A DNA stretch of 64,000 bases from an uncultured Pelagibacteraceae bacterium. GTDB taxonomy: Bacteria > Pseudomonadota > Alphaproteobacteria > Pelagibacterales > Pelagibacteraceae. The position numbers and the translations under genes were made by a program. The notes beneath the pieces are model-generated. The model had not been told where the DNA came from. It did not search any database and saw nothing but the letters and a program-made list of their open reading frames with translations. Location: the NCBI GenBank assembly GCA_902591025.1, contig CACIZB010000001.1, positions 124,001-188,000 of the forward strand. Direction: 5' to 3'. Below are positions 1-10,238 of the stretch, in pieces (within the stretch, counting starts at the first letter, position 1; every line of letters starts with the position of its first letter).

Positions 1-1380
1 ATAAACCGCTTTTTTAAAATCCTCACATTGTTTATCTGAAACATTAATACCTTCTGCTTTTTTATCTTCAATATATTTAACTGCCGCTTTCGCTGCTAGT
101 CTACCCTCAGTAAATGAGCCTGATGAAAACTTATGGGCACTACCTCCCACAGTGTCACCTGCTCCAAAAAGGCCATCAATAGTCAACATTCTATTATATC
201 CCCAGAAATACTCTGGTGGAGACAAGTCCTCTGGGCCACTTACCCATGCTCCAGAGCATGTTGCGTGCGATCCCATTACATAAGGCTCTGAAGTTGTTAA
301 TTCTGGATTTGTATATTTTGGATCAATGTTTTGTGAAGCCCAAACAACAGCTTGACCAACCGTCATCCCTAAAAAATTCTCCCAACCAACGGTTTCTAAG
401 TGTGGATCTTGAAAAGCTTCCTTAGTAACCATATGAATTGGTCCACCACCTGCTGCAACTTCTTGAATGAAAGCATGATTTCTAAGACAAGTAGGTGTTG
501 GATGATGATCGATGTACTCGCCAACTAACTCTTTAGTCTGGTCGTACCATTTCTTCTCATAATTTTCACCATTCGCATTTTGTGTGTATGTTTTTAAATG
601 TAAGAAATAAGCTCCAACTGGTCCATAACCATCTTTAAATCTACATAAAACTATTCTATTTTCCATTTGAGTCATTTTTGCACCCGCTGCAATAGGTAAA
701 GCATAAGCAGAGCCGTTACTCCAAGGAGCGTACCATGTTCTTCCCATTCCTTCTCCCACTGCTCTAGGTTTAAATATATGGGATGCTCCTCCTGCTGAAA
801 CAATCACAGTTTTTGATCTAAACACATGGAAGTCACCTGTCCTCATGTTGAAACCAACTGCGCCACCAATCCTGTTTTCCTGACTCTCGTCCATTAACAA
901 ATGTGTTATCATTATCCTATTATAAATTTTATCTGCTGATTTCTTTGCTGCCTCAGCTACTATGGGTTTATAACTTTCTCCATGAATCATGATTTGCCAT
1001 TTACCCTCTCTTAAATATCTTCCAGTCTTTTCATTTTTCATCATTGGAAGACCCCATTCATCAAACATATGAACTGTTGAGTCTACGTGACGAGCCATAT
1101 CGTAACCTAAATCTTCTCTGACCATTCCCATTAAATCATTTCGAGCATATCTGACATGATCCTCTGGTTGGTTTTCATTCCATTGCATTCCCATATAACA
1201 ATTTATAGCGTAGAGCCCTTGAGCAACAGCTCCACTTCTATCAATGTTTGCTTTTTCAACACAAATAATTTTTAAATCCCTCCCCCAATGTCTTGCTTCA
1301 AATGTTGCACCAGTGCCGGCCATTCCGCCACCAACAACTAATACATCGCATTCCTCGTAGTGTGTTTTATACTTAGCCAT
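1..1380 (-). CDS. aprA: Adenylylsulfate (APS) reductase alpha subunit, 3' end outside the window
   Basis: Reverse-strand open frame from ATG at 1378-1380 running off the window: MAKYKTHYEECDVLVVGGGMAGTGATFEARHWGRDLKIICVEKANIDRSGAVAQG..., a FAD-binding AprA N-terminus; directly follows aprB. Confidence 0.93.
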   Translation of the reverse strand, partial: MAKYKTHYEECDVLVVGGGMAGTGATFEARHWGRDLKIICVEKANIDRSGAVAQGLYAINCYMGMQWNENQPEDHVRYARNDLMGMVREDLGYDMARHVDSTVHMFDEWGLPMMKNEKTGRYLREGKWQIMIHGESYKPIVAEAAKKSADKIYNRIMITHLLMDESQENRIGGAVGFNMRTGDFHVFRSKTVIVSAGGASHIFKPRAVGEGMGRTWYAPWSNGSAYALPIAAGAKMTQMENRIVLCRFKDGYGPVGAYFLHLKTYTQNANGENYEKKWYDQTKELVGEYIDHHPTPTCLRNHAFIQEVAAGGGPIHMVTKEAFQDPHLETVGWENFLGMTVGQAVVWASQNIDPKYTNPELTTSEPYVMGSHATCSGAWVSGPEDLSPPEYFWGYNRMLTIDGLFGAGDTVGGSAHKFSSGSFTEGRLAAKAAVKYIEDKKAEGINVSDKQCEDFKKAVY

Positions 1381-1850
1381 TAATAGTAGACACCTTTTTT
1401 GAAAGATTCTTTTGGAACAGATGGTAATTCTTTATTAGTATTTAAACCCTCTGGCTCACTATATAGTCTCTGTGAATTAATTTCTCCTTGATTAGGCGTA
1501 TCACCTTCAGCAAGCTTAGGTATAAATTTTCCCCATGGCTTAGTTGTTATTGGTGAAACAAAGTTTTTCTCTGTTCCATTTCTAAATTTAATTTTCCAAG
1601 AGATGGTTCCTTTTTCTTCTTCTCTTCTAACTCTAACGCTGTGTCCCATTGGAGCAAAATCTGCATATCCTCTAACATCAATCGCGTGATTAGGACATGC
1701 TTTAACACATGAATAACATTCCCAACAAAAATTTGGTTCAATGTTTTTTGCTCTCCTGATATTTTCATCAATGTGCATTATGTCTGACGGACATATGTCT
1801 ACGCAGTGCCCACAGCCATCACATCTTGTCATGTATACAAAAGTTGACAT
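1380..1850 (-). CDS. aprB: Adenylylsulfate reductase beta subunit (ferredoxin-type)
   Basis: 156 aa with two 4Fe-4S cysteine clusters (CDGCGHCVDICPSD; CWECYSCVKACPNHAI); adjacent to aprA. Confidence 0.95.
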   Translation of the reverse strand: MSTFVYMTRCDGCGHCVDICPSDIMHIDENIRRAKNIEPNFCWECYSCVKACPNHAIDVRGYADFAPMGHSVRVRREEEKGTISWKIKFRNGTEKNFVSPITTKPWGKFIPKLAEGDTPNQGEINSQRLYSEPEGLNTNKELPSVPKESFKKGVYY

Positions 1851-1883
1851 AATTTTTATTTTACTCCTTTTTCTATTATCATA

Positions 1884-2687
1884 TTAATAATGTTTTGGCT
1901 CTTCTCTTTTTATACCCAGGCCAAATTGTTCAGGGGCATCAGCTGGTGGAGGTAGATTATCTCTAGAACCATCTGCTTCTGCTAAGTTTTTTTGTATTGC
2001 TGCACCTGGTTTGTAGAACATATGGGCAAATTTAGACCAATAAACACCACCAAACAAAATTAAATTAGATGCAACAAATAAAGTTAAAAACAAATATGAT
2101 AATCCTATTTGTCCGTTAAATTGAGTGAAAGACCATACTAACCCAAAAGTTGAACATGCAAGTAAAGCTAAAACAAATAAATCGGCTTTAATGATTCTAT
2201 ACCAAGGATGAGCTTCTGCTGATACATCAACTCTTAAAAAAAACCAAAACCAATATCCACCTAAACATGTTAATATAGCTCCTGCGTGCCAAATCATTGA
2301 CCAAGTTTGAGAAGTTGGTTTACCAGCACCTGTGTAACAAAAAACTAAAACAGCTGATGACACCCAAAATAAAATTGTTCCATACATTCCTAGAACATGG
2401 GCTAATCTTCTTTTACCAAAACCTAATTCAGAGGTAGTACCAATATCAACAACTGTTGTTTTGGCAATCACGGAAATTTTTTCTCCAACACCTAGTTCTT
2501 TTGTCGCTGATAGTTTTGCTTTTTTTGCGTTATTAAAAAAATAAGTTAAATTTTTATGATGTATCATTTGAATAATAGTTCCAACTGCAATCAACAAAAC
2601 CATTGCAATAATAAAAGATTGCATTGCAAATGGTGAAATAGTTTCTGATAAAATTGAAAATGGATTGTTACTTAACATTTCCGCCAT
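1884..2687 (-). CDS. aprM: AprM-like membrane anchor associated with APS reductase
   Basis: 267 aa multi-TM protein immediately upstream of aprBA, same strand. Confidence 0.75.
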   Translation of the reverse strand: MAEMLSNNPFSILSETISPFAMQSFIIAMVLLIAVGTIIQMIHHKNLTYFFNNAKKAKLSATKELGVGEKISVIAKTTVVDIGTTSELGFGKRRLAHVLGMYGTILFWVSSAVLVFCYTGAGKPTSQTWSMIWHAGAILTCLGGYWFWFFLRVDVSAEAHPWYRIIKADLFVLALLACSTFGLVWSFTQFNGQIGLSYLFLTLFVASNLILFGGVYWSKFAHMFYKPGAAIQKNLAEADGSRDNLPPPADAPEQFGLGIKREEPKHY

Positions 2688-2731
2688 TTGTTAAATTTTG
2701 AATTAGTTTTAAAGTTTTATATATAGTTGAA

Positions 2732-2760
2732 ATTATAGTTCAACCTCAAACTGCGGTCAA
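2732..2760 (-). promoter_or_regulatory. Sigma70-type promoter for aprMBA
   Basis: Minus strand TTGACC - 17 nt - TATAAT, 45 nt upstream of the aprM start. Confidence 0.7.
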
Positions 2761-2778
2761 TTTGTCTTTTATAACAGG

Positions 2779-3177
2779 CTAATTATTTCTTTTATAATGT
2801 TGTTTGTTTGGAATGACTGATCTCACCCCACCCTGGGGATTGTCAACATCTCCTTTTCTTCGGGGTATCAGATGAAAATGACAATGTAAAATAGATTGAC
2901 CAGATACAATTCCTATATTTGTACCTAGATTAAATCCTTTAACAAGCGGATCCTTATTGGTTATTTCTTTTTTAACAATTTTTATAAGATCATTACATGC
3001 AAGCAGTTCATCATTAGATAAGTCAAAATAATCCTTTATGTGTCTTTTGGGTATAATCAAACAATGGTGTTCTGAAACTGGATATGAATCATAACTTGCG
3101 TATGCCAACTCATTTTCATAAACAATTCCTTTTTTTTTTACATCACAAAATAAACAGGGATTGTTTGGATCTTTCAT
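2779..3177 (-). CDS. HIT family protein
   Basis: 132 aa with HCHFHLIP histidine-triad motif and N-terminal CLFCDV. Confidence 0.9.
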   Translation of the reverse strand: MKDPNNPCLFCDVKKKGIVYENELAYASYDSYPVSEHHCLIIPKRHIKDYFDLSNDELLACNDLIKIVKKEITNKDPLVKGFNLGTNIGIVSGQSILHCHFHLIPRRKGDVDNPQGGVRSVIPNKQHYKRNN

Positions 3178-3180
3178 CTA

Positions 3181-3954
3181 TTAAAATCTATAAAAATTGC
3201 ATTTGTTTATAACTGATTCATATTGCTTTGATAGAAACTTAAATTTTTTTAGGTTTTTTCTTTTCCAGCTAAGCTCATTTATAGTTTTAACTGAAGTAAC
3301 CCCTTTGCCAGAACCTATTAATAATATTTCATCATAATTTTTTATTTCTTTAAGCAAAATATCTTTTTTAATTATCTTTCTTATTCTTGTTTTAAAAAAT
3401 TTATAAGTATTTCCCTCATAATAATCTTTTTTGGGAGTAAAAAATCTTTGATCTTTAACAAATAGTAAATTTGAGGTTCCAGTTTCTAATAATTTCTTAT
3501 TAGAGACTAATGCAATATCTGATTGGGAGTTATCCATTTTAGATAAGTAAGATAATATTTTTTTATATTTAAGGTTTTTAAATTCTGGTTTTTCTCTTTT
3601 AAATTTTACTAACTTCAAATTAAAATTTAATTTTGGCTTAACTCGTTTCCTTAAAGAGATAGAAATAACTTTCTTATTTATGGCAATTCTCAATAGATGA
3701 TTGTATTTCCTTTCTTTAGATAAATTTCTATTAATTATTTCTAAAATATCTGACTTTAATGATTTCTTTTTTATTTGATATTTTTTCAATGATAAAATTA
3801 AATTTTTTAAATGATTATCAAAAAATAAAATTTTTGCTGGTTTCCCAAAAATCCACATCGTTGTGAAAATTCCATGATCCCCCCAAAGATCTTGGAATTC
3901 TATCTGTTTTAAGTCTTTAAGCTGATAAGATTTTTTTAATAAGTAGGTTACCAT
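3181..3954 (-). CDS. pabC: Class IV aminotransferase, 4-amino-4-deoxychorismate lyase-like
   Basis: 257 aa; LVSNKKLLETGTSNLLFV and ILLIGSGKGVTSV regions fit the class IV fold; follows pabA/pabB-like genes. Confidence 0.7.
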   Translation of the reverse strand: MVTYLLKKSYQLKDLKQIEFQDLWGDHGIFTTMWIFGKPAKILFFDNHLKNLILSLKKYQIKKKSLKSDILEIINRNLSKERKYNHLLRIAINKKVISISLRKRVKPKLNFNLKLVKFKREKPEFKNLKYKKILSYLSKMDNSQSDIALVSNKKLLETGTSNLLFVKDQRFFTPKKDYYEGNTYKFFKTRIRKIIKKDILLKEIKNYDEILLIGSGKGVTSVKTINELSWKRKNLKKFKFLSKQYESVINKCNFYRF

Positions 3955-4474
3955 TGATAGTTAAAAAAGATTCTGGGTGAAATTGAAATCCATATATTTT
4001 TTCCTTTTTGTTTTCAAATGCCATTGCAACTTTTGAATTTAAACATCTCATAGTTATCTCAAAATTGTTAGATTTGAAAGGTTCTTTTAATTTTAAAGAA
4101 TGATACCTGCCAACTTTAAATATTTTTCCTTTGTTGAATAAAGATTTATTAGTGATTACTTTTATATTTGATTGAAATCCATGATAAATTTTTTTTTGCT
4201 CAACAATTTTTGCACCCTCGCAAAATAAAATATGTTGAAATCCTAAACAAATCCCTATGATTTTCTTTTTACCTTTATATTTTTTATAAATTTGTGAAGT
4301 GATTGGATAATTTTTTGGATTACCTGGTCCGGGTGAGAAAATTATTGTAGATGCTTGCTTAATTTTATTTTCGCTTATTTTATCATAGTTATCGCACTCA
4401 ACTTTATCAAACAAAGCAAATTGATGAACAACATTATGAGTAAAAGAGTCGTTATGATCAATTACATAAATCAT
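3917..4474 (-). CDS. pabA: Aminodeoxychorismate/anthranilate synthase glutamine amidotransferase component
   Basis: 185 aa, SPGPGNP, GICLGFQ and FQFHPES motifs. Confidence 0.88.
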   Translation of the reverse strand: MIYVIDHNDSFTHNVVHQFALFDKVECDNYDKISENKIKQASTIIFSPGPGNPKNYPITSQIYKKYKGKKKIIGICLGFQHILFCEGAKIVEQKKIYHGFQSNIKVITNKSLFNKGKIFKVGRYHSLKLKEPFKSNNFEITMRCLNSKVAMAFENKKEKIYGFQFHPESFLTINGNLLIKKILSA

Positions 4475-5622
4475 TTAAATAAATCTATTAATGCTTTAGC
4501 TTTAAGAAAATTCTCATTAAATTCATGATTGGCATTACTATCGACGACAACACCTGAGGCAACTGAAATTTCAGATATATTTTTATAATTTAGAATTGAA
4601 CGTATAATTATATTAAATCTCATATCACCGTTAAATTTTATGTAGCCAAAACTACCTGTATAAATATTCCTATTTTCTTTTTCCTGATTATTTAAAAGAT
4701 TAAGCGTATTTATCTTTGGACACCCAATTACTGAACCACCTGGCATCATTGCTTTAATTATATCAAAGTTGTTGATATTTTTTTTTAGTTTTCCTTTAAT
4801 CAAACTAACATAATGAAAGAGATCTTTGTATTCTTCGACAATTTTTTGTTTAGATAGTTTTACAGAGCCTACTTTACAGACTCTCGATAAATCATTTCTT
4901 TCCATATCGACTATCATATTGTGTTCCTTGGTCTCTTTTAGATTTTTTCTAAAATATTTTAGCGCTCTTAATTTATTCAAATTTTTCGTTTTTTTTACAG
5001 TCCCTGCTATTGGTTTTGTTGTTATATCAACACCTTTTTTTGTTATTAAGTTCTCGGGCGAACAACTAATTATTGAATAATTGTTGTCTTTAATCATGAA
5101 AGCCTCTGGTGCTAAATTGCTATTAGATAATCTTGAAAAAAAATCTAAAGGATTGATTTTTGATTTGGTCTTATATTTGGTGCAAATCTTAATTTGATAG
5201 GTTTCACCTTTTTTAATTTTTTTTTTAAATTTACTGAATATTTTCGTATAATTTTTTTTATTCATATTGATTTGAAAATTTCCAGCAACAAAGTTTTGTT
5301 TTGGATATTTAAAATTATTACTTAATTTAATTTTTTTTTCCGGTTTATAAAAAATTCCTCTTGGAAAATTTAAACTTTTTTGTTTTGGAACTTTGATATT
5401 AATCAGATTGTTCAACAACTCGTATCCAAAAAAACCAATGAATAGATCAGTATTTTTTAATTTTTTTTTATTTTTTTTACTTAAAAAACTCTTAATATTT
5501 TTATTATTCAAAATAATTTTTTTTGAAAAATCAGTATAAAGATCAAATCCTTTTTGGGATTTATAAATAATATAAGGTGCTCCCGACTGATGTATCTCTG
5601 ATAATTGTTTTGTTATATTCAA
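4471..5622 (-). CDS. pabB: Aminodeoxychorismate synthase component I
   Basis: 383 aa chorismate-binding enzyme: TKPIAGTVKKT, MIVDMERNDLSRVC, MMPGGSVIGCPK, YTGSFGYI. Confidence 0.9.
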   Translation of the reverse strand: MNITKQLSEIHQSGAPYIIYKSQKGFDLYTDFSKKIILNNKNIKSFLSKKNKKKLKNTDLFIGFFGYELLNNLINIKVPKQKSLNFPRGIFYKPEKKIKLSNNFKYPKQNFVAGNFQINMNKKNYTKIFSKFKKKIKKGETYQIKICTKYKTKSKINPLDFFSRLSNSNLAPEAFMIKDNNYSIISCSPENLITKKGVDITTKPIAGTVKKTKNLNKLRALKYFRKNLKETKEHNMIVDMERNDLSRVCKVGSVKLSKQKIVEEYKDLFHYVSLIKGKLKKNINNFDIIKAMMPGGSVIGCPKINTLNLLNNQEKENRNIYTGSFGYIKFNGDMRFNIIIRSILNYKNISEISVASGVVVDSNANHEFNENFLKAKALIDLFK

Positions 5623-5623
5623 T

Positions 5624-6844
5624 TTATTCTGTTTTTAGTCTTAAAACTGGTTGTTCTTTTATTGGTAAATGAATTATTGCCGCAAAAACAGATAAGGCAA
5701 TTGCTAAATACCACGCATAATCATACGAGCCATAAAGATCGTGGAACAAGCCCCCTAGGAAAGCCCCAAAGAAAGAACCAATTTGATGGCTTAAAAAAAC
5801 AATACCATATAACAGACCTAAATACTTTGTACCAAACATATGGGCAACTATGCCACTTGTAGCTGGCACAGTAGAGAGCCAAAGAAAGCCAAAACTTGCA
5901 CCAAAGATAAATGAATTAATATTACTCGCCGGTAAAAATATAAAAAATATAATTGTTAGTCCCCTCAAACCATAAATTGCACTTAGTATTAATTTTTTAC
6001 TCATTATTGTTGATAAATAGCCACTAGTCAAAGAACCAAAAATATTGAACAAACCTATCAATGACAGAATCGCTGCTGCAGTCCAACTTTCTAAACCTCT
6101 GTCAATTACGTATGTTGGAACATGAGTTCCAACTAAAGTTATATGAAAACCGCATACAAAAAAACCTGAGACTAAAAGTAGATAACTTTTAGTACCAAAA
6201 GCTTCTTTAATTGCCTCTAAAGTACTTTGAGTGTTTGGTTGTTCAATTGTGTCGTTTAATGATGGAGATCTAACAAGAAAGGAAACAGCAAATCCGATGG
6301 TTAAAGCAATCATAAATGCAACTAAAGTATTTTGCCAGCCGTTTTCCGTGAGAGAGTACTCTGTTAATATAGGAGATAGAAAATAACCAAATGAACCAAC
6401 TGCAGTAACAATACTCATGGCGATAGTTCTATTAGACAAAGGAAAGTGTTTACCTACAACAGACATTGGAATACTTATAGCAGTGCCTCCAAGACCAATA
6501 CCTACTAAAATGCCAAGATCAATTTGAAAAAAAATTCCAGTATTTGGTCCTGCATACAAGAAATAAACTCCAGCTATAAAAAAGATAAATGCCAATGAAA
6601 TTGCTTTATGTCCACCATACTTATCTGCTATTACACCAAAAATAGGTCCGGTTAATCCCCACATTAACATTTGAAGACCAATTGATAAACCAGATTGTGT
6701 TAAAGAAATTCCTAGATCATCTCTAAAATCCATAAAGAACATTCCAAAAGTTTGTCTCACACCTAATGAAATTAGAACAACTAAGCTAGCTGCAATTAAA
6801 GTAACTAACGCTGTGTTATTTTTTATAAATTTTTCTGATTGCAT
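5624..6844 (-). CDS. MFS transporter
   Basis: 406 aa, 12-TM pattern, GLTGPIFGVIADKYGG motif. Confidence 0.88.
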   Translation of the reverse strand: MQSEKFIKNNTALVTLIAASLVVLISLGVRQTFGMFFMDFRDDLGISLTQSGLSIGLQMLMWGLTGPIFGVIADKYGGHKAISLAFIFFIAGVYFLYAGPNTGIFFQIDLGILVGIGLGGTAISIPMSVVGKHFPLSNRTIAMSIVTAVGSFGYFLSPILTEYSLTENGWQNTLVAFMIALTIGFAVSFLVRSPSLNDTIEQPNTQSTLEAIKEAFGTKSYLLLVSGFFVCGFHITLVGTHVPTYVIDRGLESWTAAAILSLIGLFNIFGSLTSGYLSTIMSKKLILSAIYGLRGLTIIFFIFLPASNINSFIFGASFGFLWLSTVPATSGIVAHMFGTKYLGLLYGIVFLSHQIGSFFGAFLGGLFHDLYGSYDYAWYLAIALSVFAAIIHLPIKEQPVLRLKTE

Positions 6845-6850
6845 TGAAAT

Positions 6851-8026
6851 TTATTTTAAATGTCTAAGAGCTTGTTTTAAATCAGCAATAAGGTCACTAG
6901 GATCTTCGAGGCCTATATGAAGTCTTACTAAATGCTCGTTTTTTTCTAGACTCATAAATTTCCTACTCCCCGTTTCTCTAGATTCTTGATGTAAAGCTAA
7001 ACTTTCAAAACCACCCCAGCTATATCCATAACCAAACAATCTTAAGGAGTTCACAAATTTTGTTACAGAATTTGGGTTTTTTGATTTAATTTTTAATCCC
7101 ATCAAACCTGAAGCTCCTGAATAATATTTTTTCCACATTTTATAATTTAATGAATTTTTTTTATAAGGGTAAAGCAATTTTATTTTTTTATTTTTATCTA
7201 AAAAAGATGCAACTTTTTTTGCATTCTCGCTATGTCTATCAAGTCGCACATCTAAAGTTCTAAGTCCTCTAGTAATTAAATATGCATCATCAGGTCCTAA
7301 TCTCAAACCAGTAATTTTTTCTGCTACTTTTACTTTATTAAAAACCTTTTTATTGACTGCTAAGCTACCACCCATGACATCAGAGTGTCCAGAATAATAC
7401 TTGGTTGCAGAAACAATTGACATATCAAAACCAATTTTAATTGGTTTAAAAAAATATGGTGTAGCCCAAGTATTATCAATAGCTGTGAAAATTTTTTTTC
7501 TTTTTGCAACTGAGAGTATTTTTTTTAAATCCTGAAATTCAAATGTGTTACTACCTGGATTTTCAACAAAAATTAGTTTAGTTTTTTTTGTAATGGATTT
7601 TTCTAAAGTCTTCAAATTTCTAGGATCATAAAAAGTTGTATGAATGTTAAATTCTTTTAGATAATTTTCTGTTAAAATTCTTGTTGGACTATAAACAGGG
7701 TCTGCGACCAACATTTCATCTCCAGGTCTTACAACACTAAAAATTGCTAAAAAAACAGAGCCAAAACCAGTTGGTGTAGTAAAAACGTGATAGCTTTCCT
7801 CAAGTTTTGTTAAAATTTTTTGTAATATATAAGTTGTGGAAGTTCCTTGTCTTCCATAATCATAATGTCCACCAATAGGATTTTTTTGTGCTTTAGCCTG
7901 AGTTTTTCTTAAATGCTGCATAGACTTAAATATAATTGTAGATGCTCTTACTACTGGTGGATTGACAGATTGATTATGAAAGTCTTTGGCTGTGTGTTTT
8001 AAGAATGTTCTGAAAGATTTAGTCAT
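6851..8026 (-). CDS. metC: Cystathionine beta-lyase / Cys-Met metabolism PLP enzyme
   Basis: Long PLP enzyme with SATKYYSGHSDVMGG lysine motif and ENPGSNTFEFQDL; start chosen at MTKSF. Confidence 0.88.
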   Translation of the reverse strand: MTKSFRTFLKHTAKDFHNQSVNPPVVRASTIIFKSMQHLRKTQAKAQKNPIGGHYDYGRQGTSTTYILQKILTKLEESYHVFTTPTGFGSVFLAIFSVVRPGDEMLVADPVYSPTRILTENYLKEFNIHTTFYDPRNLKTLEKSITKKTKLIFVENPGSNTFEFQDLKKILSVAKRKKIFTAIDNTWATPYFFKPIKIGFDMSIVSATKYYSGHSDVMGGSLAVNKKVFNKVKVAEKITGLRLGPDDAYLITRGLRTLDVRLDRHSENAKKVASFLDKNKKIKLLYPYKKNSLNYKMWKKYYSGASGLMGLKIKSKNPNSVTKFVNSLRLFGYGYSWGGFESLALHQESRETGSRKFMSLEKNEHLVRLHIGLEDPSDLIADLKQALRHLK

Positions 8027-8101
8027 AATAAATTTGATAACTCTTATGGACAATGCTATATCCCACCAATAATTTCAATTAAATTATAAACGAAAGGAAA
8101 A

Positions 8102-8185
8102 ATGGGTTACCCAAAGAAACATAGAGGTCGAAGAAAAATGGGCTCTAAAAAAAGAAGAGCTAGAAAAAAGAACAAAAAAAAATAA
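8102..8185 (+). CDS. 27-aa highly basic microprotein
   Basis: ATG..TAA encoding MGYPKKHRGRRKMGSKKRRARKKNKKK; preceded by SD-like GAAAGGAAAA; not in the ORF track because it is short. Confidence 0.65.
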   Translation: MGYPKKHRGRRKMGSKKRRARKKNKKK

Positions 8186-8191
8186 TTACTA

Positions 8192-8905
8192 ATGGAGTAT
8201 ATTAAAAAGGCCAAGTCCATTAGTATTTGGATATTTATTTTACCCTTTGTTGCTGTTAACACTTGTTTGATATTAGTAACTCAATTTCATAGTTTATTTC
8301 CTAATCAAGTAGATATAATTCACAATACTTTTCCCTATTTTGATGGAGGTGCTTCTATTAGTAGAACTGCTAGACCATATCCTTCGTGGTTAGTTTTCAA
8401 ACCTTTGATGATTTTCACATCTTTTCTTTTAGTGAGATATTGGATGTATAATCGTGAAATAGTTAATTTTTTTAGTAAAGATCATAAAAATATGAAAAAA
8501 ATATTTTTTTTTGGAGTAGCCTCTGCAATATTTTTAACATTGCATTCTATTTTTTTAGGTATCAAATTCGATAATGACTTATATAAACTTTTTAGAAGAG
8601 TAATACTTTTATTATTCATAATATTTGAAATAGTCGCTCAGGCATATCTTGTATCAACATTATACTCGCTGAAAAAAAATATATCACAATTCCTTAATCT
8701 TAATGTTCTTAAAATAAAGATTGTTTTAGTTACAATTTTAATTGTAGTAGCAACAATAAGTATTCCGATAATAAGTTTACCAGGAGATGACTTTATGGGA
8801 ATAACATTAAAGTTTCTTAAACATGGTTTAGAATGGAATTATTTCTTAGGAGTAATAACTTTTTATCTTTTAACTTTTTTAATGTGGAAAAAAGTTAGCT
8901 CTTAA
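8192..8905 (+). CDS. Hypothetical multi-TM membrane protein
   Basis: 237 aa with several hydrophobic segments; starts 6 nt after the basic micro-ORF. Confidence 0.75.
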   Translation: MEYIKKAKSISIWIFILPFVAVNTCLILVTQFHSLFPNQVDIIHNTFPYFDGGASISRTARPYPSWLVFKPLMIFTSFLLVRYWMYNREIVNFFSKDHKNMKKIFFFGVASAIFLTLHSIFLGIKFDNDLYKLFRRVILLLFIIFEIVAQAYLVSTLYSLKKNISQFLNLNVLKIKIVLVTILIVVATISIPIISLPGDDFMGITLKFLKHGLEWNYFLGVITFYLLTFLMWKKVSS

Positions 8906-10013
8906 TCCAACCACCGCCTAAAACTTTATGGCCAAATTGGTCTTTTTTATAAAATACGCAGGCTTGGCCCGGTGAAATCCCATCTTCAGAATTTTTTAGA
9001 TTTACCTCAGCTTCATCAAAATTTATGATGTCTATTTTAGCCTCAAGAAGTTTTCCAGTAGATCTTACTTTCACTAATATATCTTTTTCAAACTCTGATT
9101 TGTTAACTAATAAGTTAGTTTTATCTAAATGAATTTTTTTTCTACCTAATTTGTCTTTTGGACCAACAATAATCTCATTTTTTTCTGGGTTTATCTTAAG
9201 AACGTACAGAGGATTTTTACCTGAAACTTTTATGCCTTTTCTCTGTCCAATGGTAAAATTAATAATTCCTTCATGAACACCTATAACTTTTCCGTTTTCA
9301 TCTTTAATGTTTCCTTTTTGTAAAGACTCTGGTCTAAATTTTTGAATTACTGACGCATAATCACCATTTGGCACGAAACATATATCTTGACTATCAGGCT
9401 TTTCAGCTACATTAAGTTCTAACCTTTTAGCAATTTCCCTAGTTTCATTTTTTAACATCCCTCCTAAAGGAAATCTTAAATAATTTAATTGATCTTTGCT
9501 CGTGTTAAATAAAAAATAACTCTGGTCTCTATTTTCATCAATGGCCCTATACATACTTGTTTCATTTTGTTTGGTTATACTCTTAACATAATGTCCTGTT
9601 ACCAATGCATCTGCTCTCAAGTCTTTTGAAACTTCAAATAGATCTTTAAATTTAACTGTTTTATTACACTGTACACATGGAATAGGAGTTTCTCCCTTTA
9701 AGTAACTTTCAACAAAATTATCTATGACTCCTTGTTTAAACTTATCTTGGTAATATAAAATTTTATGATCAATGTTTAATTTGTTAGCAACACGTTTTGC
9801 ATCCATAATGTCCTGACCAGAACAACATTGTTTTGATTTTGCAATTTCTTTTGTATCATCATAAAGTTTTAAAGTTATACCGATTACATTGTATCCATCT
9901 TTTTTCATCATCCCAGCTACTGTTGAAGAGTCAACTCCTCCAGACATAGCCACAACCACAGTTGTGTCCGATGGCTTCTTATTTAAACCAATTGAGTTTG
10001 GCACATCATTCAT
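8895..10013 (-). CDS. mnmA: tRNA-specific 2-thiouridylase
   Basis: 372 aa; [20 protein letters not shown]-loop, [23 protein letters not shown]-like [14 protein letters not shown]. Confidence 0.96.
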   Translation of the reverse strand: MNDVPNSIGLNKKPSDTTVVVAMSGGVDSSTVAGMMKKDGYNVIGITLKLYDDTKEIAKSKQCCSGQDIMDAKRVANKLNIDHKILYYQDKFKQGVIDNFVESYLKGETPIPCVQCNKTVKFKDLFEVSKDLRADALVTGHYVKSITKQNETSMYRAIDENRDQSYFLFNTSKDQLNYLRFPLGGMLKNETREIAKRLELNVAEKPDSQDICFVPNGDYASVIQKFRPESLQKGNIKDENGKVIGVHEGIINFTIGQRKGIKVSGKNPLYVLKINPEKNEIIVGPKDKLGRKKIHLDKTNLLVNKSEFEKDILVKVRSTGKLLEAKIDIINFDEAEVNLKNSEDGISPGQACVFYKKDQFGHKVLGGGWIKS

Positions 10014-10055
10014 TTGGTGTTATTTATACTAATTTCTAATATAAGTTAAATTAAA

Positions 10056-10238
10056 ATGATTTTAGATTTTGAACCAGGTGATAAAGTTTTCAATCCAAAA
10101 AATAAAGATTGGGGTATAGGACAAGTTCAATCAATTATCAAAGATAAAGTTACAGTAAATTTTGAAAATGCGGGAAAAAAGGTAATAAACATAAAGAATA
10201 TCGAGTTAAAAAGAATTAATGGTCAAGGTAAATATTAA
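10056..10238 (+). CDS. Small DUF3553-like protein
   Basis: 60 aa: FEPGDKVFNPKNKDWGIGQVQSI...VNFENAGKKVI. Confidence 0.75.
   Translation: MILDFEPGDKVFNPKNKDWGIGQVQSIIKDKVTVNFENAGKKVINIKNIELKRINGQGKY

Noticed and set aside
216-425. 69-aa plus-strand ORF
   Set aside because: Lies entirely antisense inside the aprA reading frame; no family resemblance
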